Both the position numbers and the translations under genes were made by a program. The notes below the pieces were generated by a model. That model was not told the origin of the DNA. It saw only the letters and a list, made by a program, of their open reading frames with translations, and searched no databases. A DNA stretch of 64,000 nucleotides. Origin: Antiquaquibacter metalliresistens. GTDB lineage: Bacteria; Actinomycetota; Actinomycetes; Actinomycetales; Microbacteriaceae. The stretch lies in contig NZ_JARGEM010000006.1 of assembly GCF_029211225.1 (NCBI RefSeq), positions 124,001-188,000 of the forward strand, in the 5' to 3' direction. Of the stretch, positions 23,645-32,164 are shown piece by piece. The stretch's first letter is position 1, and every line of letters begins with the position of its first letter.

Positions 23645-23871
23645 GCGAACCGAGACCTCCGCTCGCCGACATCCCCCCCGGCCGGTACCGCCACTTCAAA
23701 GGCTCGACCTACGTCGTCGTCGGGATGGCACGCCACAGCGAGACCGAGGAGCCGTTCGTGGTGTACCACCCCGAGGGCTCCGGGGAACTGTGGGTGCGTC
23801 CCGCCGCGATGTGGACCGAGACCGTGCACCGCGACGACTACGACGGTCCGAGATTCACGGCGCTGCCCTGA
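23641..23871 (+). CDS. DUF1653 domain protein
   Basis: A 76-residue protein that is almost entirely one DUF1653 domain: [32 protein letters not shown] and [13 protein letters not shown]. The family is small, all-beta and cytoplasmic, of unknown function. It overlaps the ppsA stop by four bases, so it is the last gene of the PPSR-ppsA operon; a strong hairpin follows 12 nt later. Confidence 0.85.
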   Translation: MSEPRPPLADIPPGRYRHFKGSTYVVVGMARHSETEEPFVVYHPEGSGELWVRPAAMWTETVHRDDYDGPRFTALP

Positions 23872-23883
23872 GCAGCCACCCGA

Positions 23884-23929
23884 ACGTTCGAAAGGGACGC
23901 CCCCTGACGGAGACGTCCCTTTCGAACGT
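23884..23929 (+). terminator. Bidirectional 16-bp hairpin terminator
   Basis: Arms 23884-23899 and 23914-23929 are exact reverse complements (ACGTTCGAAAGGGACG on the left) around a 14-nt loop. It lies between the plus-strand DUF1653 gene and the minus-strand tRNA-Leu gene, and can serve both. The right arm includes the base encoding the tRNA discriminator. Confidence 0.75.
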
Positions 23930-24011
23930 GCCGGATGTGGGACTTGAACCCACACACCCTTCCGGGCGGAGCATTTTGAGTGCCCTGCGTCTGCCATTCC
24001 GCCAATCCGGC
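23929..24011 (-). tRNA. tRNA-Leu, anticodon CAA
   Basis: The minus strand folds into an 83-nt class II tRNA. The acceptor GCCGGAT pairs with ATCCGGC. The D-arm (TGGCGGAATGGCAGACGC) and the T-arm (GTGGGTTCAAGTCCCAC) are standard. The seven-base anticodon loop CTCAAAA gives anticodon CAA (23978-23976), reading UUG. The variable arm is the long one expected for leucine. The discriminator is A and CCA is not encoded. UUG is a rare leucine codon in this GC-rich sequence. Confidence 0.95.
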
Positions 24012-24020
24012 TCTCCCACG

Positions 24021-24026
24021 AGCGTA
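24021..24026 (-). promoter_or_regulatory. Putative tRNA-Leu -10 (TACGCT)
   Basis: On the minus strand TACGCT ends 9 nt before the first tRNA base. It shares the 53-nt divergent gap with the pdtaR promoter. No clear -35 is visible. Confidence 0.35.
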
Positions 24027-24051
24027 TCGCAGGTGGCCGGGCCGAATACCG

Positions 24052-24057
24052 TAGGCT
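24052..24057 (+). promoter_or_regulatory. Putative -10 (TAGGCT) of a leaderless pdtaR transcript
   Basis: TAGGCT ends 7 nt before the GTG at 24065, and no ribosome-binding sequence is present. This predicts a transcript that begins at the start codon. Confidence 0.45.
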
Positions 24058-24064
24058 CTAACCC

Positions 24065-24670
24065 GTGAATGATCAGGATGCTGCAACCTCGGCCCCACGC
24101 CGCGTCGTCGTCGCGGAGGACGAGTCGCTCATCCGCATGGACATCGTCGAGATCCTGCGAGACAACGGTTTCGAGGTGGTCGGCGAGGCCGCGGATGGCG
24201 AGACCGCCGTCGCCCTCGCGACGGAGCTTCGCCCCGACCTCGTGATCATGGACGTGAAGATGCCCCAGCTCGACGGCATCTCGGCGGCGGAGCGTCTGAG
24301 CAAGAACCACATCGCGCCGGTCGTGCTGCTCACCGCGTTCAGCCAGAAGGAGCTCGTCGAGCGGGCCTCGGAGGCCGGTGCACTCGCCTACGTGGTCAAG
24401 CCGTTCACGCCCAACGACCTGCTGCCGGCCATCGAGATTGCGCTGAGCCGCTACACCCAGATCATCACGCTCGAGGCCGAGGTCGCCGACCTCGTCGAAC
24501 GGTTCGAGACCCGCAAGCTCGTCGACCGCGCCAAGGGCCTGCTCAACGAGAAGATGGGCCTGACCGAGCCGGAGGCTTTCCGCTGGATTCAGAAGGCATC
24601 CATGGATCGCCGCCTGACCATGCACGACGTCGCCCAGGCGATCATCGAGCAGCTCTCCGCCAAGAAGTAG
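24065..24670 (+). CDS. pdtaR: ANTAR-domain response regulator (PdtaR type)
   Basis: A 201-residue response regulator that binds RNA, not DNA. The receiver domain (about 13-130) has the acidic pocket AEDE (Glu18/Asp19), phospho-acceptor Asp63 in DLVIMDVKMPQLDG, and the conserved Thr and Lys in LLTAF and YVVKPF. A coiled linker leads to an ANTAR domain (about 135-195; RKLVDRAKGLLNEKMGLTEPEAFRWIQKASM), which binds tandem hairpins in mRNA for antitermination. It is the orthologue type of M. tuberculosis Rv1626. The cognate kinase PdtaS is not in the window. The start is the leaderless GTG. Confidence 0.92.
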   Translation: MNDQDAATSAPRRVVVAEDESLIRMDIVEILRDNGFEVVGEAADGETAVALATELRPDLVIMDVKMPQLDGISAAERLSKNHIAPVVLLTAFSQKELVERASEAGALAYVVKPFTPNDLLPAIEIALSRYTQIITLEAEVADLVERFETRKLVDRAKGLLNEKMGLTEPEAFRWIQKASMDRRLTMHDVAQAIIEQLSAKK

Positions 24671-24678
24671 TCATCCGG

Positions 24679-25410
24679 ATGCCCGGCTCGGTGGTCATCA
24701 CCGGTGGCGGCCGCGGCGTGGGCAAGGCCATCGCCGAGACGCTGCTCGCGCGCGGCCTCGCGGTCGTCGTGCTCGATCTCGAGGCGCCGGACTGGACGCA
24801 TCCGCTGCTGACCGCCGTCACCGGCGACGCGGCGGACCCCACCGATGTCGCGCGCGCCGCGACTGCCGCCGTGCAGGCCGCTCCGCTCGTCGGGTGGGTG
24901 AACAACGCGGCGGTGTTCGACGACGCGTTCCTGCATTCCGACCCGGCCGGGGTGTTGGAGGTGATCGCCGCCAACCTCGTTCCGGCCGTCGTGGGTTCGG
25001 CGGAGGCCGTGAACCGGTTCCTCGCCGCAGGCAGCTCCGGATCGATCGTCAACGTCTCATCGCATCAGGCGCAGCGCGCGGTCGCCGGAGCTCTGCCGTA
25101 CTCGACGGCGAAGGCCGCGATCGAGGGACTGACCCGCGCGACCGCCGTCGACTACGCCCGCGACCGGATCCGCGTGAACGCCGTCGCCCTGGGCTCGATC
25201 GTCACGGAACGCTTCGACGGCGACGCAGCCATCACGGGCGCCGTGCATCCCGTGGGCCGCATGGGTGCCGCGAGCGAGGTCGGCGACGTCGTCGCCTGGC
25301 TGCTCTCGAACGCCGCCACGTTCGTCACGGGCACGGTGATCCCGGTCGACGGCGGGCGCGCCGCCTGGGGACGCGACCCCGAGGAGAAGTGGCCGACGTC
25401 AGTCGAGTAG
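24679..25410 (+). CDS. Short-chain dehydrogenase/reductase
   Basis: A 243-residue classical SDR, cytoplasmic, using NAD(P)H. The cofactor motif is VVITGGGRGVGKAIAE (about 5-20). The structural motif is WVNNAAVFDD, the catalytic Ser lies in IVNVSSHQA, and YSTAK gives Tyr141 and Lys145. The C-terminal FVTGTVIPVDGGRA is typical. The acidic residue DLEAPD after the second strand suggests NAD(H) preference. The substrate is unknown. It follows pdtaR by 8 nt without its own ribosome-binding site and converges on the thioesterase gene 20 nt downstream. Confidence 0.88.
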   Translation: MPGSVVITGGGRGVGKAIAETLLARGLAVVVLDLEAPDWTHPLLTAVTGDAADPTDVARAATAAVQAAPLVGWVNNAAVFDDAFLHSDPAGVLEVIAANLVPAVVGSAEAVNRFLAAGSSGSIVNVSSHQAQRAVAGALPYSTAKAAIEGLTRATAVDYARDRIRVNAVALGSIVTERFDGDAAITGAVHPVGRMGAASEVGDVVAWLLSNAATFVTGTVIPVDGGRAAWGRDPEEKWPTSVE

Positions 25411-25430
25411 CGACCGCAGTCGCAGAGGAT

Positions 25431-25859
25431 TCAGGCGTCGCGCAGGATGTTCGTCATGCGCACGGTCGAGAGCCGCCGGCCCTCTTCGTCCCGGATGACG
25501 ATCTCGTGGGTCGCGAGCGTGCGGCCCAGCACGAGCGCGTCGCACGTCGCCGTCACGACTCCGTGGTCGATCGAGCGGCTGTGGGTGGCGTTGATCTCGA
25601 TGCCCATCGCGATGCGACCCGGGCCGGCGTGGATCGCCGAGGAGATCGAGCCGAGCGATTCGCCGAGCACGACGTGCGCTCCGCCGTGCAGGATGCCGAT
25701 CACCTGGGTGTTGCCGAGCACGGGCATGGTCGCCACCGAGTGCTCGGCGGAAAGCTCGAGGTACTCGATGCCCATCTTGGCGGTCAGCGCGCCGCCGTTC
25801 GAGGCGACGAGACGCTCGTAGAGGTTCGGATCGAGGTCCGCGGGGTACTTCGTGGGCAT
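25431..25859 (-). CDS. PaaI-family hotdog thioesterase
   Basis: A 142-residue hotdog-fold acyl-CoA thioesterase. Typical PaaI/4-hydroxybenzoyl-CoA thioesterase segments are MGIEYLELSAEHSVATMPV, the active-site helix ILHGGAHVVLGESLGS (HGG with the conserved Glu/Ser) and INATHSRSIDHGVVTATCDAL. Acyl specificity cannot be told. The ATG at 25859 follows a GGAGAG ribosome-binding sequence; a GTG at 25871 would precede that sequence and is less likely. It is transcribed divergently from polA across 47 bp. Confidence 0.88.
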   Translation of the reverse strand: MPTKYPADLDPNLYERLVASNGGALTAKMGIEYLELSAEHSVATMPVLGNTQVIGILHGGAHVVLGESLGSISSAIHAGPGRIAMGIEINATHSRSIDHGVVTATCDALVLGRTLATHEIVIRDEEGRRLSTVRMTNILRDA

Positions 25860-25894
25860 CGTTCTCTCCACCTCGATGTGTCGGATGTCACGGC

Positions 25895-25900
25895 TAGGCT
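25895..25900 (+). promoter_or_regulatory. Putative -10 (TAGGCT) of a leaderless polA transcript
   Basis: TAGGCT ends 6 nt before the polA GTG at 25907, with no ribosome-binding sequence, again predicting leaderless expression. Confidence 0.45.
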
Positions 25901-25906
25901 GGCCGG

Positions 25907-28564
25907 GTGCCGGACTCGCAAAAGCCTACTCTGCTCGTGATCGACGGCCATTCGCTGGCCTTCCGTGCGTTCTATGCGCTGCCCGTCGACAGTTTCACGA
26001 CCCGCGACGGACAGCACACCAACGCCATTCACGGGTTCCTGTCGATGCTCATCCTGCTGCTGCAGAACGAGAAGCCCACGCACCTCGCGGTCGCGTTCGA
26101 CATCTCGCGCTACTCGTTCCGCACCCGCGAGTACGCCGAGTACAAGGGCACCCGCAGCGAGACGCCGCCCGAGTTCGTGGGGCAGGTGCCGCTGCTCGAG
26201 GAGGCACTCAAGGCCATGGGCGTCGCCACCATCACGAAGGAGGACTTCGAGGCCGACGACATCCTCGCGACCCTCGCGACGCAGGGCCACGATCAGGGCT
26301 TCGACGTGCTCGTCGTCTCGGGCGATCGGGATGCCATCCAGATGGTTCGCCCCGGCGTCACGCTGCTGTACCCGAACGCCCGCGGCGTCTCCGAGCTCAA
26401 GCGGTATGACGAGGACGCGGTGCGCGAGCGTTACGGCATCGAGCCCGCGCAGTATCCGGACGTCGCAGCGCTCGTGGGGGAGACCTCGGACAACCTCATC
26501 GGCATCGACAAGGTCGGCGAGAAGACCGCGGTGAAGTGGATCACCCAGTACGGCAGCCTCGACGAGGTGCTCGCGCACGCCGACGAGATCACCGGCGTGG
26601 TCGGGCAGAACCTGCGCGACCAGATGGACCGCGCCATCCGCAACCGCAAGCTCAACCGGCTCGTCACCGACGTGCCGCTGCCGCTCGGGCCCACCGACCT
26701 CGAACGCAAGCCGATGGACGTCGCCGCGGTGCGCGACGTCTTCGAGCGCCTGCAGTTCAAGACGCTCCTGGAGCGCGTGCTGAAGATCGCCGCCGCGGAG
26801 CTGGGGGAGGATGCCGTCGCGGCGTCGGCACCGGCCGCCGCCGGCATCCCCGTGATCCGCACCATGATCGACGAGGAGCTCGCGAAGTGGATCGCGACCC
26901 AGTCCTCGAACGGCGTCAACGCGCTCGGGTTGCGGGTCGAGAGCGCGAACGGCGAAGTCACCGGTTTCGGCCTCGCCGCCGCCGATGAGACCGCGTTCGT
27001 GCCGTGGGCACCCGGTCGACCCGACTACGTCGCGCTCGAGGAGTGGCTGCGCAGCGATGCGCCGAAGGTCATGACGTCGGCGAAGGCCCAACTGAAGATC
27101 GCGCGCGATTCCGGGCTCGACATCGGCGGCATCGCCTACGACACGATGCTCGCGGGCTGGTTGCTGCGTCCCGGTTCCAAGCCGGACACCCTCGAATCGC
27201 AGGTCGAGTACTACCTCGGCGAGACGCTGCAGCAGTCCGACCCCAATCAGCTCGTGCCCGAGACCGAGCCGGCGAGTCCGGCCACCGAGGCGTGGTACTC
27301 GCTGCGGCTCTCGGCCTACCTCTCCGAGAAGCTCGACGCCGGGTCGCTCGACGTGCTCGAGCAGATCGAGATGCCCCTCGTCCCGGTGTTCGCGACGATG
27401 GAGCGCACCGGCATCACCGTCAACCGCGGCATCCTCGCCCGGCTGACCGCCGATCTCACCGCGAAGGCCACCGAGGTCGCCAAGCAGGCCTTCGCCGAGA
27501 TCGGCCGGGAGATCAATCTCGGCAGCCCCAAGCAGCTGCAGGAGGTGCTGTTCGACCAGCTCGGCATGCCGAAGACCCGCTCCAACAAGACCGGCTTCTC
27601 GACGGATGCCGCGAGCCTGGCCGACCTGCAGGAGCAGGCCCCGCATCCCTTCCTCGACCTGCTGCTGCAACACCGCGATGCGACCAAGCTGCTGCAGATC
27701 ATCGCCTCGATCGACAAGGCGGTCGATGTCACGGGCCGCGTGCACACCACGTACGAGCAGGCCGGTTCCGCAACCGGGCGCATCGCCTCGAACGACCCGA
27801 ATCTGCAGAACGTGCCGGTGAAGACCGAGGTGGGTCGCGAGATCCGCTCCGCGTTCGAGGCGGGCGAGGGTTTCGAGACGCTCTTGACCGCCGACTACTC
27901 GCAGATCGAGATGCGCATCATGGCGCACCTGTCGAAGGACGAGGGGCTCATCGAAGCCTTCAACTCGGGTGAGGACCTGCACCGCTTCGTCGGCGCACGC
28001 ATCTTCGGTGTTGCCCCCGAAGACGTGACCCCCTTCATGCGCACGAAGGTCAAGGCCATGTCGTACGGCCTCGCGTACGGGCTCAGCGCGTTCGGGCTCT
28101 CGAAGCAGCTGCGCATCGAGACCAGCGAGGCCAAGGAGCTCATGGCGGACTACTTCGCCCGATTCGGTGCCGTGCGCGACTATCTGCGCAACGTGGTCGA
28201 GCAGGCGCGGGTCGACGGGTACACGACGACGATCTTCGGCCGCCGCCGCCCGTTCGCCGACCTGTCATCGAACAACCGCGTGCTGCGTGAGAACGCGGCC
28301 CGGCAGGCGCTCAACTCGCCGATCCAGGGTTCGGCCGCCGACATCCTCAAGCGCGCGATGATCGAGATCGACCGCGACATGGTCGGCATGGACTCCCGAA
28401 TGCTGCTGCAGGTGCACGACGAACTCGTGTTCGAGGTGGCGCCCGGCGAACTCGATGCGCTCACCACGATCGTGCGCGAGCGCATGGCGGGTGCCGCATC
28501 GTTGAGTGTTCCACTCGACGTGCAGATCGGCACGGGTCCAAACTGGGATGCTGCGGCACACTGA
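25907..28564 (+). CDS. polA: DNA polymerase I
   Basis: Repair and Okazaki-fragment-processing polymerase, 885 residues. The 5'-nuclease domain (about 1-290) is intact: LLVIDGHSLAFRAFYAL, FRTREYAEYKGTR, FEADDILATLA, SGDRDAIQMV. The middle 3'-5' exonuclease-like domain (about 300-480) lacks the DxE catalytic motif: ALGLRVESANGEVTGFGLA stands where an active enzyme has DTET. The polymerase domain has motif A DYSQIEMRIMAHLS (Asp663), motif B RTKVKAMSYGLAYG and motif C QVHDELVFE (Asp838/Glu839). Loss of proofreading is usual in actinobacterial PolA. The start is GTG, probably leaderless. Confidence 0.95.
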   Translation: MPDSQKPTLLVIDGHSLAFRAFYALPVDSFTTRDGQHTNAIHGFLSMLILLLQNEKPTHLAVAFDISRYSFRTREYAEYKGTRSETPPEFVGQVPLLEEALKAMGVATITKEDFEADDILATLATQGHDQGFDVLVVSGDRDAIQMVRPGVTLLYPNARGVSELKRYDEDAVRERYGIEPAQYPDVAALVGETSDNLIGIDKVGEKTAVKWITQYGSLDEVLAHADEITGVVGQNLRDQMDRAIRNRKLNRLVTDVPLPLGPTDLERKPMDVAAVRDVFERLQFKTLLERVLKIAAAELGEDAVAASAPAAAGIPVIRTMIDEELAKWIATQSSNGVNALGLRVESANGEVTGFGLAAADETAFVPWAPGRPDYVALEEWLRSDAPKVMTSAKAQLKIARDSGLDIGGIAYDTMLAGWLLRPGSKPDTLESQVEYYLGETLQQSDPNQLVPETEPASPATEAWYSLRLSAYLSEKLDAGSLDVLEQIEMPLVPVFATMERTGITVNRGILARLTADLTAKATEVAKQAFAEIGREINLGSPKQLQEVLFDQLGMPKTRSNKTGFSTDAASLADLQEQAPHPFLDLLLQHRDATKLLQIIASIDKAVDVTGRVHTTYEQAGSATGRIASNDPNLQNVPVKTEVGREIRSAFEAGEGFETLLTADYSQIEMRIMAHLSKDEGLIEAFNSGEDLHRFVGARIFGVAPEDVTPFMRTKVKAMSYGLAYGLSAFGLSKQLRIETSEAKELMADYFARFGAVRDYLRNVVEQARVDGYTTTIFGRRRPFADLSSNNRVLRENAARQALNSPIQGSAADILKRAMIEIDRDMVGMDSRMLLQVHDELVFEVAPGELDALTTIVRERMAGAASLSVPLDVQIGTGPNWDAAAH

Positions 28565-28596
28565 ACCACGCCGCATCGATCAGTCAGGAGCACCAC

Positions 28597-28866
28597 ATGG
28601 CCGAACGCACCGTCGCCGTCGCCTCGAGCATCGGCCTGCACGCGCGACCCGCGTCGCTGTTCGCGCAGGCCGCGGCCCGCACCGGCGTGCTCGTCACGCT
28701 CACGGCGCCGTCGGGTCGCAGCGTGAACGCGGCCAGTATCCTCGGCGTGCTCTCGCTGGGGATCGGGCACGGCGAGACCGTGACCATCGCGGCCGAGGGC
28801 GACGGCGCCGACGCCGCGCTCGATGAGCTCGCCGCGCTGTTGGCGCGGGATCTCGAGAACGAGTAG
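28597..28866 (+). CDS. ptsH: HPr phosphocarrier protein
   Basis: General phosphocarrier of the sugar phosphotransferase system, 89 residues. The PEP-derived phosphate goes to His15 in SSIGLHARPASLF. The regulatory serine region VNAASILGVLSLGI has Ser47 at the position of HPr Ser46. CAGGAG precedes the ATG by a normal distance. No EI or EII gene is adjacent; it sits alone between polA and the DUF885 gene. Because PEP is the phosphate donor, it depends on the pyk/ppsA balance encoded upstream. Confidence 0.93.
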   Translation: MAERTVAVASSIGLHARPASLFAQAAARTGVLVTLTAPSGRSVNAASILGVLSLGIGHGETVTIAAEGDGADAALDELAALLARDLENE

Positions 28867-28874
28867 CCCGAGAC

Positions 28875-28880
28875 TAGGCT
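28875..28880 (+). promoter_or_regulatory. Putative -10 (TAGGCT) of a leaderless DUF885 operon
   Basis: TAGGCT ends 7 nt before the ATG at 28888; there is no ribosome-binding sequence. It would begin the four-gene DUF885 to mgtA operon. Confidence 0.45.
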
Positions 28881-28887
28881 CGACCAC

Positions 28888-30567
28888 ATGACTGACACAC
28901 CCTCGAGAAAGCCGACCGCGATCGACGAGATCGCCGAGAACTGGGTCACCACGATGGTCGACCTCGACCCCGACGTGGCCATCTGGGTCGGGCTCGAGGG
29001 CCGCATCGGCGAGATCGGCGACACCTCACCGGCCGGCCACGAACGGTACATCGCGGAGGCGAAGAAGGTCATCGCCGCGCTCGAAGCCGCCGCACCCGTC
29101 GACGACGTGGACGCGGTGACGAAGGCCGACATCGTCTCCGAGCTCGGCCTCGAGGTGCGCGCCTCGGAGGCGAAGCTGTTCGAGCGCGATCTCAACGTCA
29201 TCGCCTCGCCGGCACAGGGCATCCGCGACATTTTCGACCTCATGCCCCACGCGAACGAACACGACTGGTCGCTGATCGCCAAGCGCCTCGGCAACGTTCC
29301 CGGCGCAATCGACGGATACATCGAGACGTTGCGCAAGGGCATCGCCGATGGCGTAGTGCCCGCCCGTCGGCAGGTCGCGGAGGTCGCACAGCAGGCGCGC
29401 AAGCACGGCGATCCGCTCGGCTTCTTCTTCGACTTCACCGGTGCTGCGACGCTCGAGGACGGCGGCGCGGTGCCGGAGTCGCTCGGCGCGGACCTACGCA
29501 AGGGGGCCGAGGCATCCGCCGACGCCTATGCGCGGCTCGCCGAGTTCCTCGAGACCGAGCTCGCCCCTGTCGCGACCGAGCAGGATGCGATCGGTCGCGA
29601 GCTGTACGAGCTGCGTTCGCAGCACTTCCTCGGCGCGAAGATCGACCTCGACGAGACCTACGAGTGGGGCCGCGAGGAGCTCCAGCGCATGATCGACGAG
29701 CAGACCCGCATCGCGAACGAGATCAAGCCGGGCGCGAGCGTGGAGGAAGCCATCGCCTTCCTCGAGCAGGATCCGTCACGCAAGCTGCACGGCACGAAGG
29801 CCCTGCAGGAGTGGATGCAGCAGCTCAGCGACCGTGCCATCGCCGAGCTCTCCCGCGATCACTTCGACATCCCGGAGCCGGTGAAGGCCCTCGAGTGCAT
29901 GATCGCTCCGACCCAGGAGGGCGGCATCTACTACACCGGCCCCAGCGACGACTTCTCGCGCGCCGGCCGCATGTGGTGGAGCGTGCCGGAGGGTGTGACC
30001 GAATTCGACACCTGGCGGGAGACCACCACGGTCTACCACGAGGGCGTGCCCGGCCATCACCTGCAGATCGGCCAGGCGGTCTACAACCGCGCCACGCTCA
30101 ACACCTGGCGCCGGCAGTTCGGCGGCACGAGCGGCCACGCCGAGGGCTGGGCGCTGTACGCCGAGCGCCTCATGGAGGAGCTCGGCTACCTCGCCGACCC
30201 CGCGGACCGGCTCGGCATGCTCGACGGCCAGCGCATGCGTGCGGCGCGTGTCGTGCTCGACATCGGCGTGCACCTCGGCAAGCCCAACCTCGAGGGCACG
30301 GCCGTCTGGGATGCCGACTATGCCCTCGAGTTCATGCGCAAGAACGTCAACATGAACGACTCGTTCATCCGGTTCGAGGTCAATCGCTACCTGGGTTGGC
30401 CGGGTCAGGCACCGTCGTACAAGGTGGGGCAGCGCATCTGGGAGCAGATCAGGGATGCCGCGCAGACCCGCGAGGGCTCGGCCTTCTCGTTCAAGCACTT
30501 CCACAAGCGTGCCCTCGATCTCGGCGGGGTCGGACTCGACACCCTCAAGTCCGCCCTGCTGAAGTGA
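28888..30567 (+). CDS. DUF885 family putative zinc metallopeptidase
   Basis: A 559-residue cytoplasmic protein of the DUF885 family, which shares the zincin fold and is often annotated as a peptidase-like protein. The metal site is visible as YHEGVPGHHLQIG with His384, Glu385 and His390/391, and GTSGHAEGWALYAERLM probably supplies the third ligand region. The C-terminal FIRFEVNRYLGWPGQAPSYKVG is highly characteristic. No signal peptide is seen, unlike many secreted family members. Substrate unknown. The next gene overlaps its stop (GTGA). Confidence 0.85.
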   Translation: MTDTPSRKPTAIDEIAENWVTTMVDLDPDVAIWVGLEGRIGEIGDTSPAGHERYIAEAKKVIAALEAAAPVDDVDAVTKADIVSELGLEVRASEAKLFERDLNVIASPAQGIRDIFDLMPHANEHDWSLIAKRLGNVPGAIDGYIETLRKGIADGVVPARRQVAEVAQQARKHGDPLGFFFDFTGAATLEDGGAVPESLGADLRKGAEASADAYARLAEFLETELAPVATEQDAIGRELYELRSQHFLGAKIDLDETYEWGREELQRMIDEQTRIANEIKPGASVEEAIAFLEQDPSRKLHGTKALQEWMQQLSDRAIAELSRDHFDIPEPVKALECMIAPTQEGGIYYTGPSDDFSRAGRMWWSVPEGVTEFDTWRETTTVYHEGVPGHHLQIGQAVYNRATLNTWRRQFGGTSGHAEGWALYAERLMEELGYLADPADRLGMLDGQRMRAARVVLDIGVHLGKPNLEGTAVWDADYALEFMRKNVNMNDSFIRFEVNRYLGWPGQAPSYKVGQRIWEQIRDAAQTREGSAFSFKHFHKRALDLGGVGLDTLKSALLK

Positions 30568-31172
30568 GCTCGACGGTTGCCGAGCGTTCGCCGTGGGAGG
30601 CGGCGCTCGGCGATCGCTTCGCCCTGCTTCACCCTCGGCTCTCCGAGTACCTCTCTCGCATCCCCGACGGTTTCGTCGGTCGCGGCGATGGAGTGTTCGA
30701 TCACGTTGGTACCCCGCGTCGCTGGTTGTGGCCGGTTCTTGCGATCCTCGCGCGCCAAGGTGTGCTGTTTGCGGTGTGGGAGCGCTCCGTGCCATTCACG
30801 GTGATCAATCGGCCGCGAGGAGCATGGGTGGATGCGGTGCGCATCTTCCGCTTTCGCTCGGGAACGCGCGTGATGGTCGACTCGATCACATCGGCCCGCG
30901 GGCTCGTCATCGATGCTCTGGGCTTCGGGGGTGCGATCCGCGCGGCGCTCGTGCCGGATGTCGTGGATGGCGCCCTCGTGCTGCGTTCGACGGCCGCCGG
31001 CATCCGCATCGGACGATTGCGCGTGCGTCTTCCGGGACCCACCGTGCGGCTCACCGAGCAGTTCGATGACACCGTCTCGCGCCAGCGGGTCCGGCTCGAA
31101 CTGCGGGTGCCCCTGATCGGTCGAATCTACGAGTACTCGGGCACGTTTCAGTACGAGGTGGTCCCCGAATGA
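30564..31172 (+). CDS. DUF4166 domain protein
   Basis: A 202-residue protein matching DUF4166 over most of its length: FALLHPRLSEYLSRIP, GVFDHVGTPRRWLWPVL, the basic RIFRFRSGTRVMVDSI and the C-terminal LIGRIYEYSGTFQYEV. There is one moderately hydrophobic stretch (WLWPVLAILARQGVLFAV) that could touch the membrane. Its biochemical role is unknown. DUF4166 genes are often next to, or fused with, the epimerase type encoded by the following gene, with which it overlaps by four bases. The GTG start overlaps the DUF885 stop. Confidence 0.8.
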   Translation: MSSTVAERSPWEAALGDRFALLHPRLSEYLSRIPDGFVGRGDGVFDHVGTPRRWLWPVLAILARQGVLFAVWERSVPFTVINRPRGAWVDAVRIFRFRSGTRVMVDSITSARGLVIDALGFGGAIRAALVPDVVDGALVLRSTAAGIRIGRLRVRLPGPTVRLTEQFDDTVSRQRVRLELRVPLIGRIYEYSGTFQYEVVPE

Positions 31173-32164
31173 ACGACCGGATCGTGATCGCCGGGGCTTC
31201 GGGCTTCATGGGCACCTACCTGGCCGAGCAGTTCCGGGCCCAAGGCTGCGTAGTGCTGACGATCGGCCGCACCGGCGGCGACGCGATCTGGGGCGATGGG
31301 CCGGGCATCCGTGCGCTGATCGACGGTGCGGACCTGCTGATCAACCTCGCCGGTCGCAGCGTGGACTGTCGCTATGACGCTCCGCATCGCGAGGAGATCC
31401 TGCGCTCGCGCGTCGAGACCACACGGGAGCTGGCGCGGGCGTTGACCGAGTGTGTCGCGCCGCCGTCGCTGTGGATCAACTCTTCGACGGCAACGATCTA
31501 CCGGCACGCCGAGGATCGCCCCATGACGGAGTCGACGGGCGAACTCGGTGAAGGCTTCTCGGTGAGCGTCGCGCGTGCGTGGGAGGAGGCGTTCTTCGAG
31601 CGGGAGCTGCCGGGGGTGCGACGGGTGGCACTTCGAACGGCGATCGTGCTGGGAAACGGCAGTGCCCTCACGCCGCTCATCCGGCTCGCGAGGCTCGGGT
31701 TCGGCGGCCCGCAACTGGACGGGCGATGGATACGCACCTCGGCACGGCGGGCCGCAGGCACCTTCCACGAGTTCGGTGCTCGCGGCGGGCGCCAGCGCTT
31801 CAGTTGGGTGCACCTGGCCGATGTGCTCGGCGTGGTGCGCTTTCTGCGGGCGCACCCGGAGCTGGAGGGCGTCGTCAACCTCTCGGCCCCGAACCCGACC
31901 GACAACGCCGGGTTCATGCGGGCGGTGCGGCGCGTGCTCGGCGTGCCCTTCGGCATCCCGACGCCCCGGTTCGTGTTGGAGCTCGGTGCGATGGTGATCC
32001 GCACCGAGACCGAACTGGTGCTCAAGAGCCGCTGGGTGCTGCCCGAGCGACTGCTTGCGGCCGGCTACCGATTCGAGTACCCGGATCTCGAGCCGGCGCT
32101 GCGTCAGATCGTGAACGCGGGCGCACGGCGCCCACGACCCAGTGCCCTGGTGGTGGGCGCATGA
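31169..32164 (+). CDS. TIGR01777-type NAD-dependent epimerase (DUF1731)
   Basis: A 331-residue extended SDR of the YfcH/TIGR01777 family. The Rossmann motif is RIVIAGASGFMGTYLAEQF. LLINLAGRSVDCRY, WINSSTATIYRHAEDRPMTE and LRTAIVLG are diagnostic. The C-terminal DUF1731 domain covers about 275-325 (RFVLELGAMVIRTETELVLKSRWVLPERLLAAGY). The classical YxxxK is not present; FSVSVARAWEEAF occupies that place, as usual in this family. The substrate is unknown. An insertion WIRTSARRAAGTFHEFGARGG precedes the HLADV segment. It overlaps both neighbours by four bases. Confidence 0.87.
   Translation: MNDRIVIAGASGFMGTYLAEQFRAQGCVVLTIGRTGGDAIWGDGPGIRALIDGADLLINLAGRSVDCRYDAPHREEILRSRVETTRELARALTECVAPPSLWINSSTATIYRHAEDRPMTESTGELGEGFSVSVARAWEEAFFERELPGVRRVALRTAIVLGNGSALTPLIRLARLGFGGPQLDGRWIRTSARRAAGTFHEFGARGGRQRFSWVHLADVLGVVRFLRAHPELEGVVNLSAPNPTDNAGFMRAVRRVLGVPFGIPTPRFVLELGAMVIRTETELVLKSRWVLPERLLAAGYRFEYPDLEPALRQIVNAGARRPRPSALVVGA

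Noticed and set aside
23884-23929. GGGAC and GTCCC here could suggest another DosR-like box
   Set aside because: They are the arms of the 16-bp terminator hairpin, separated by far more than the four-base centre of a DosR site.
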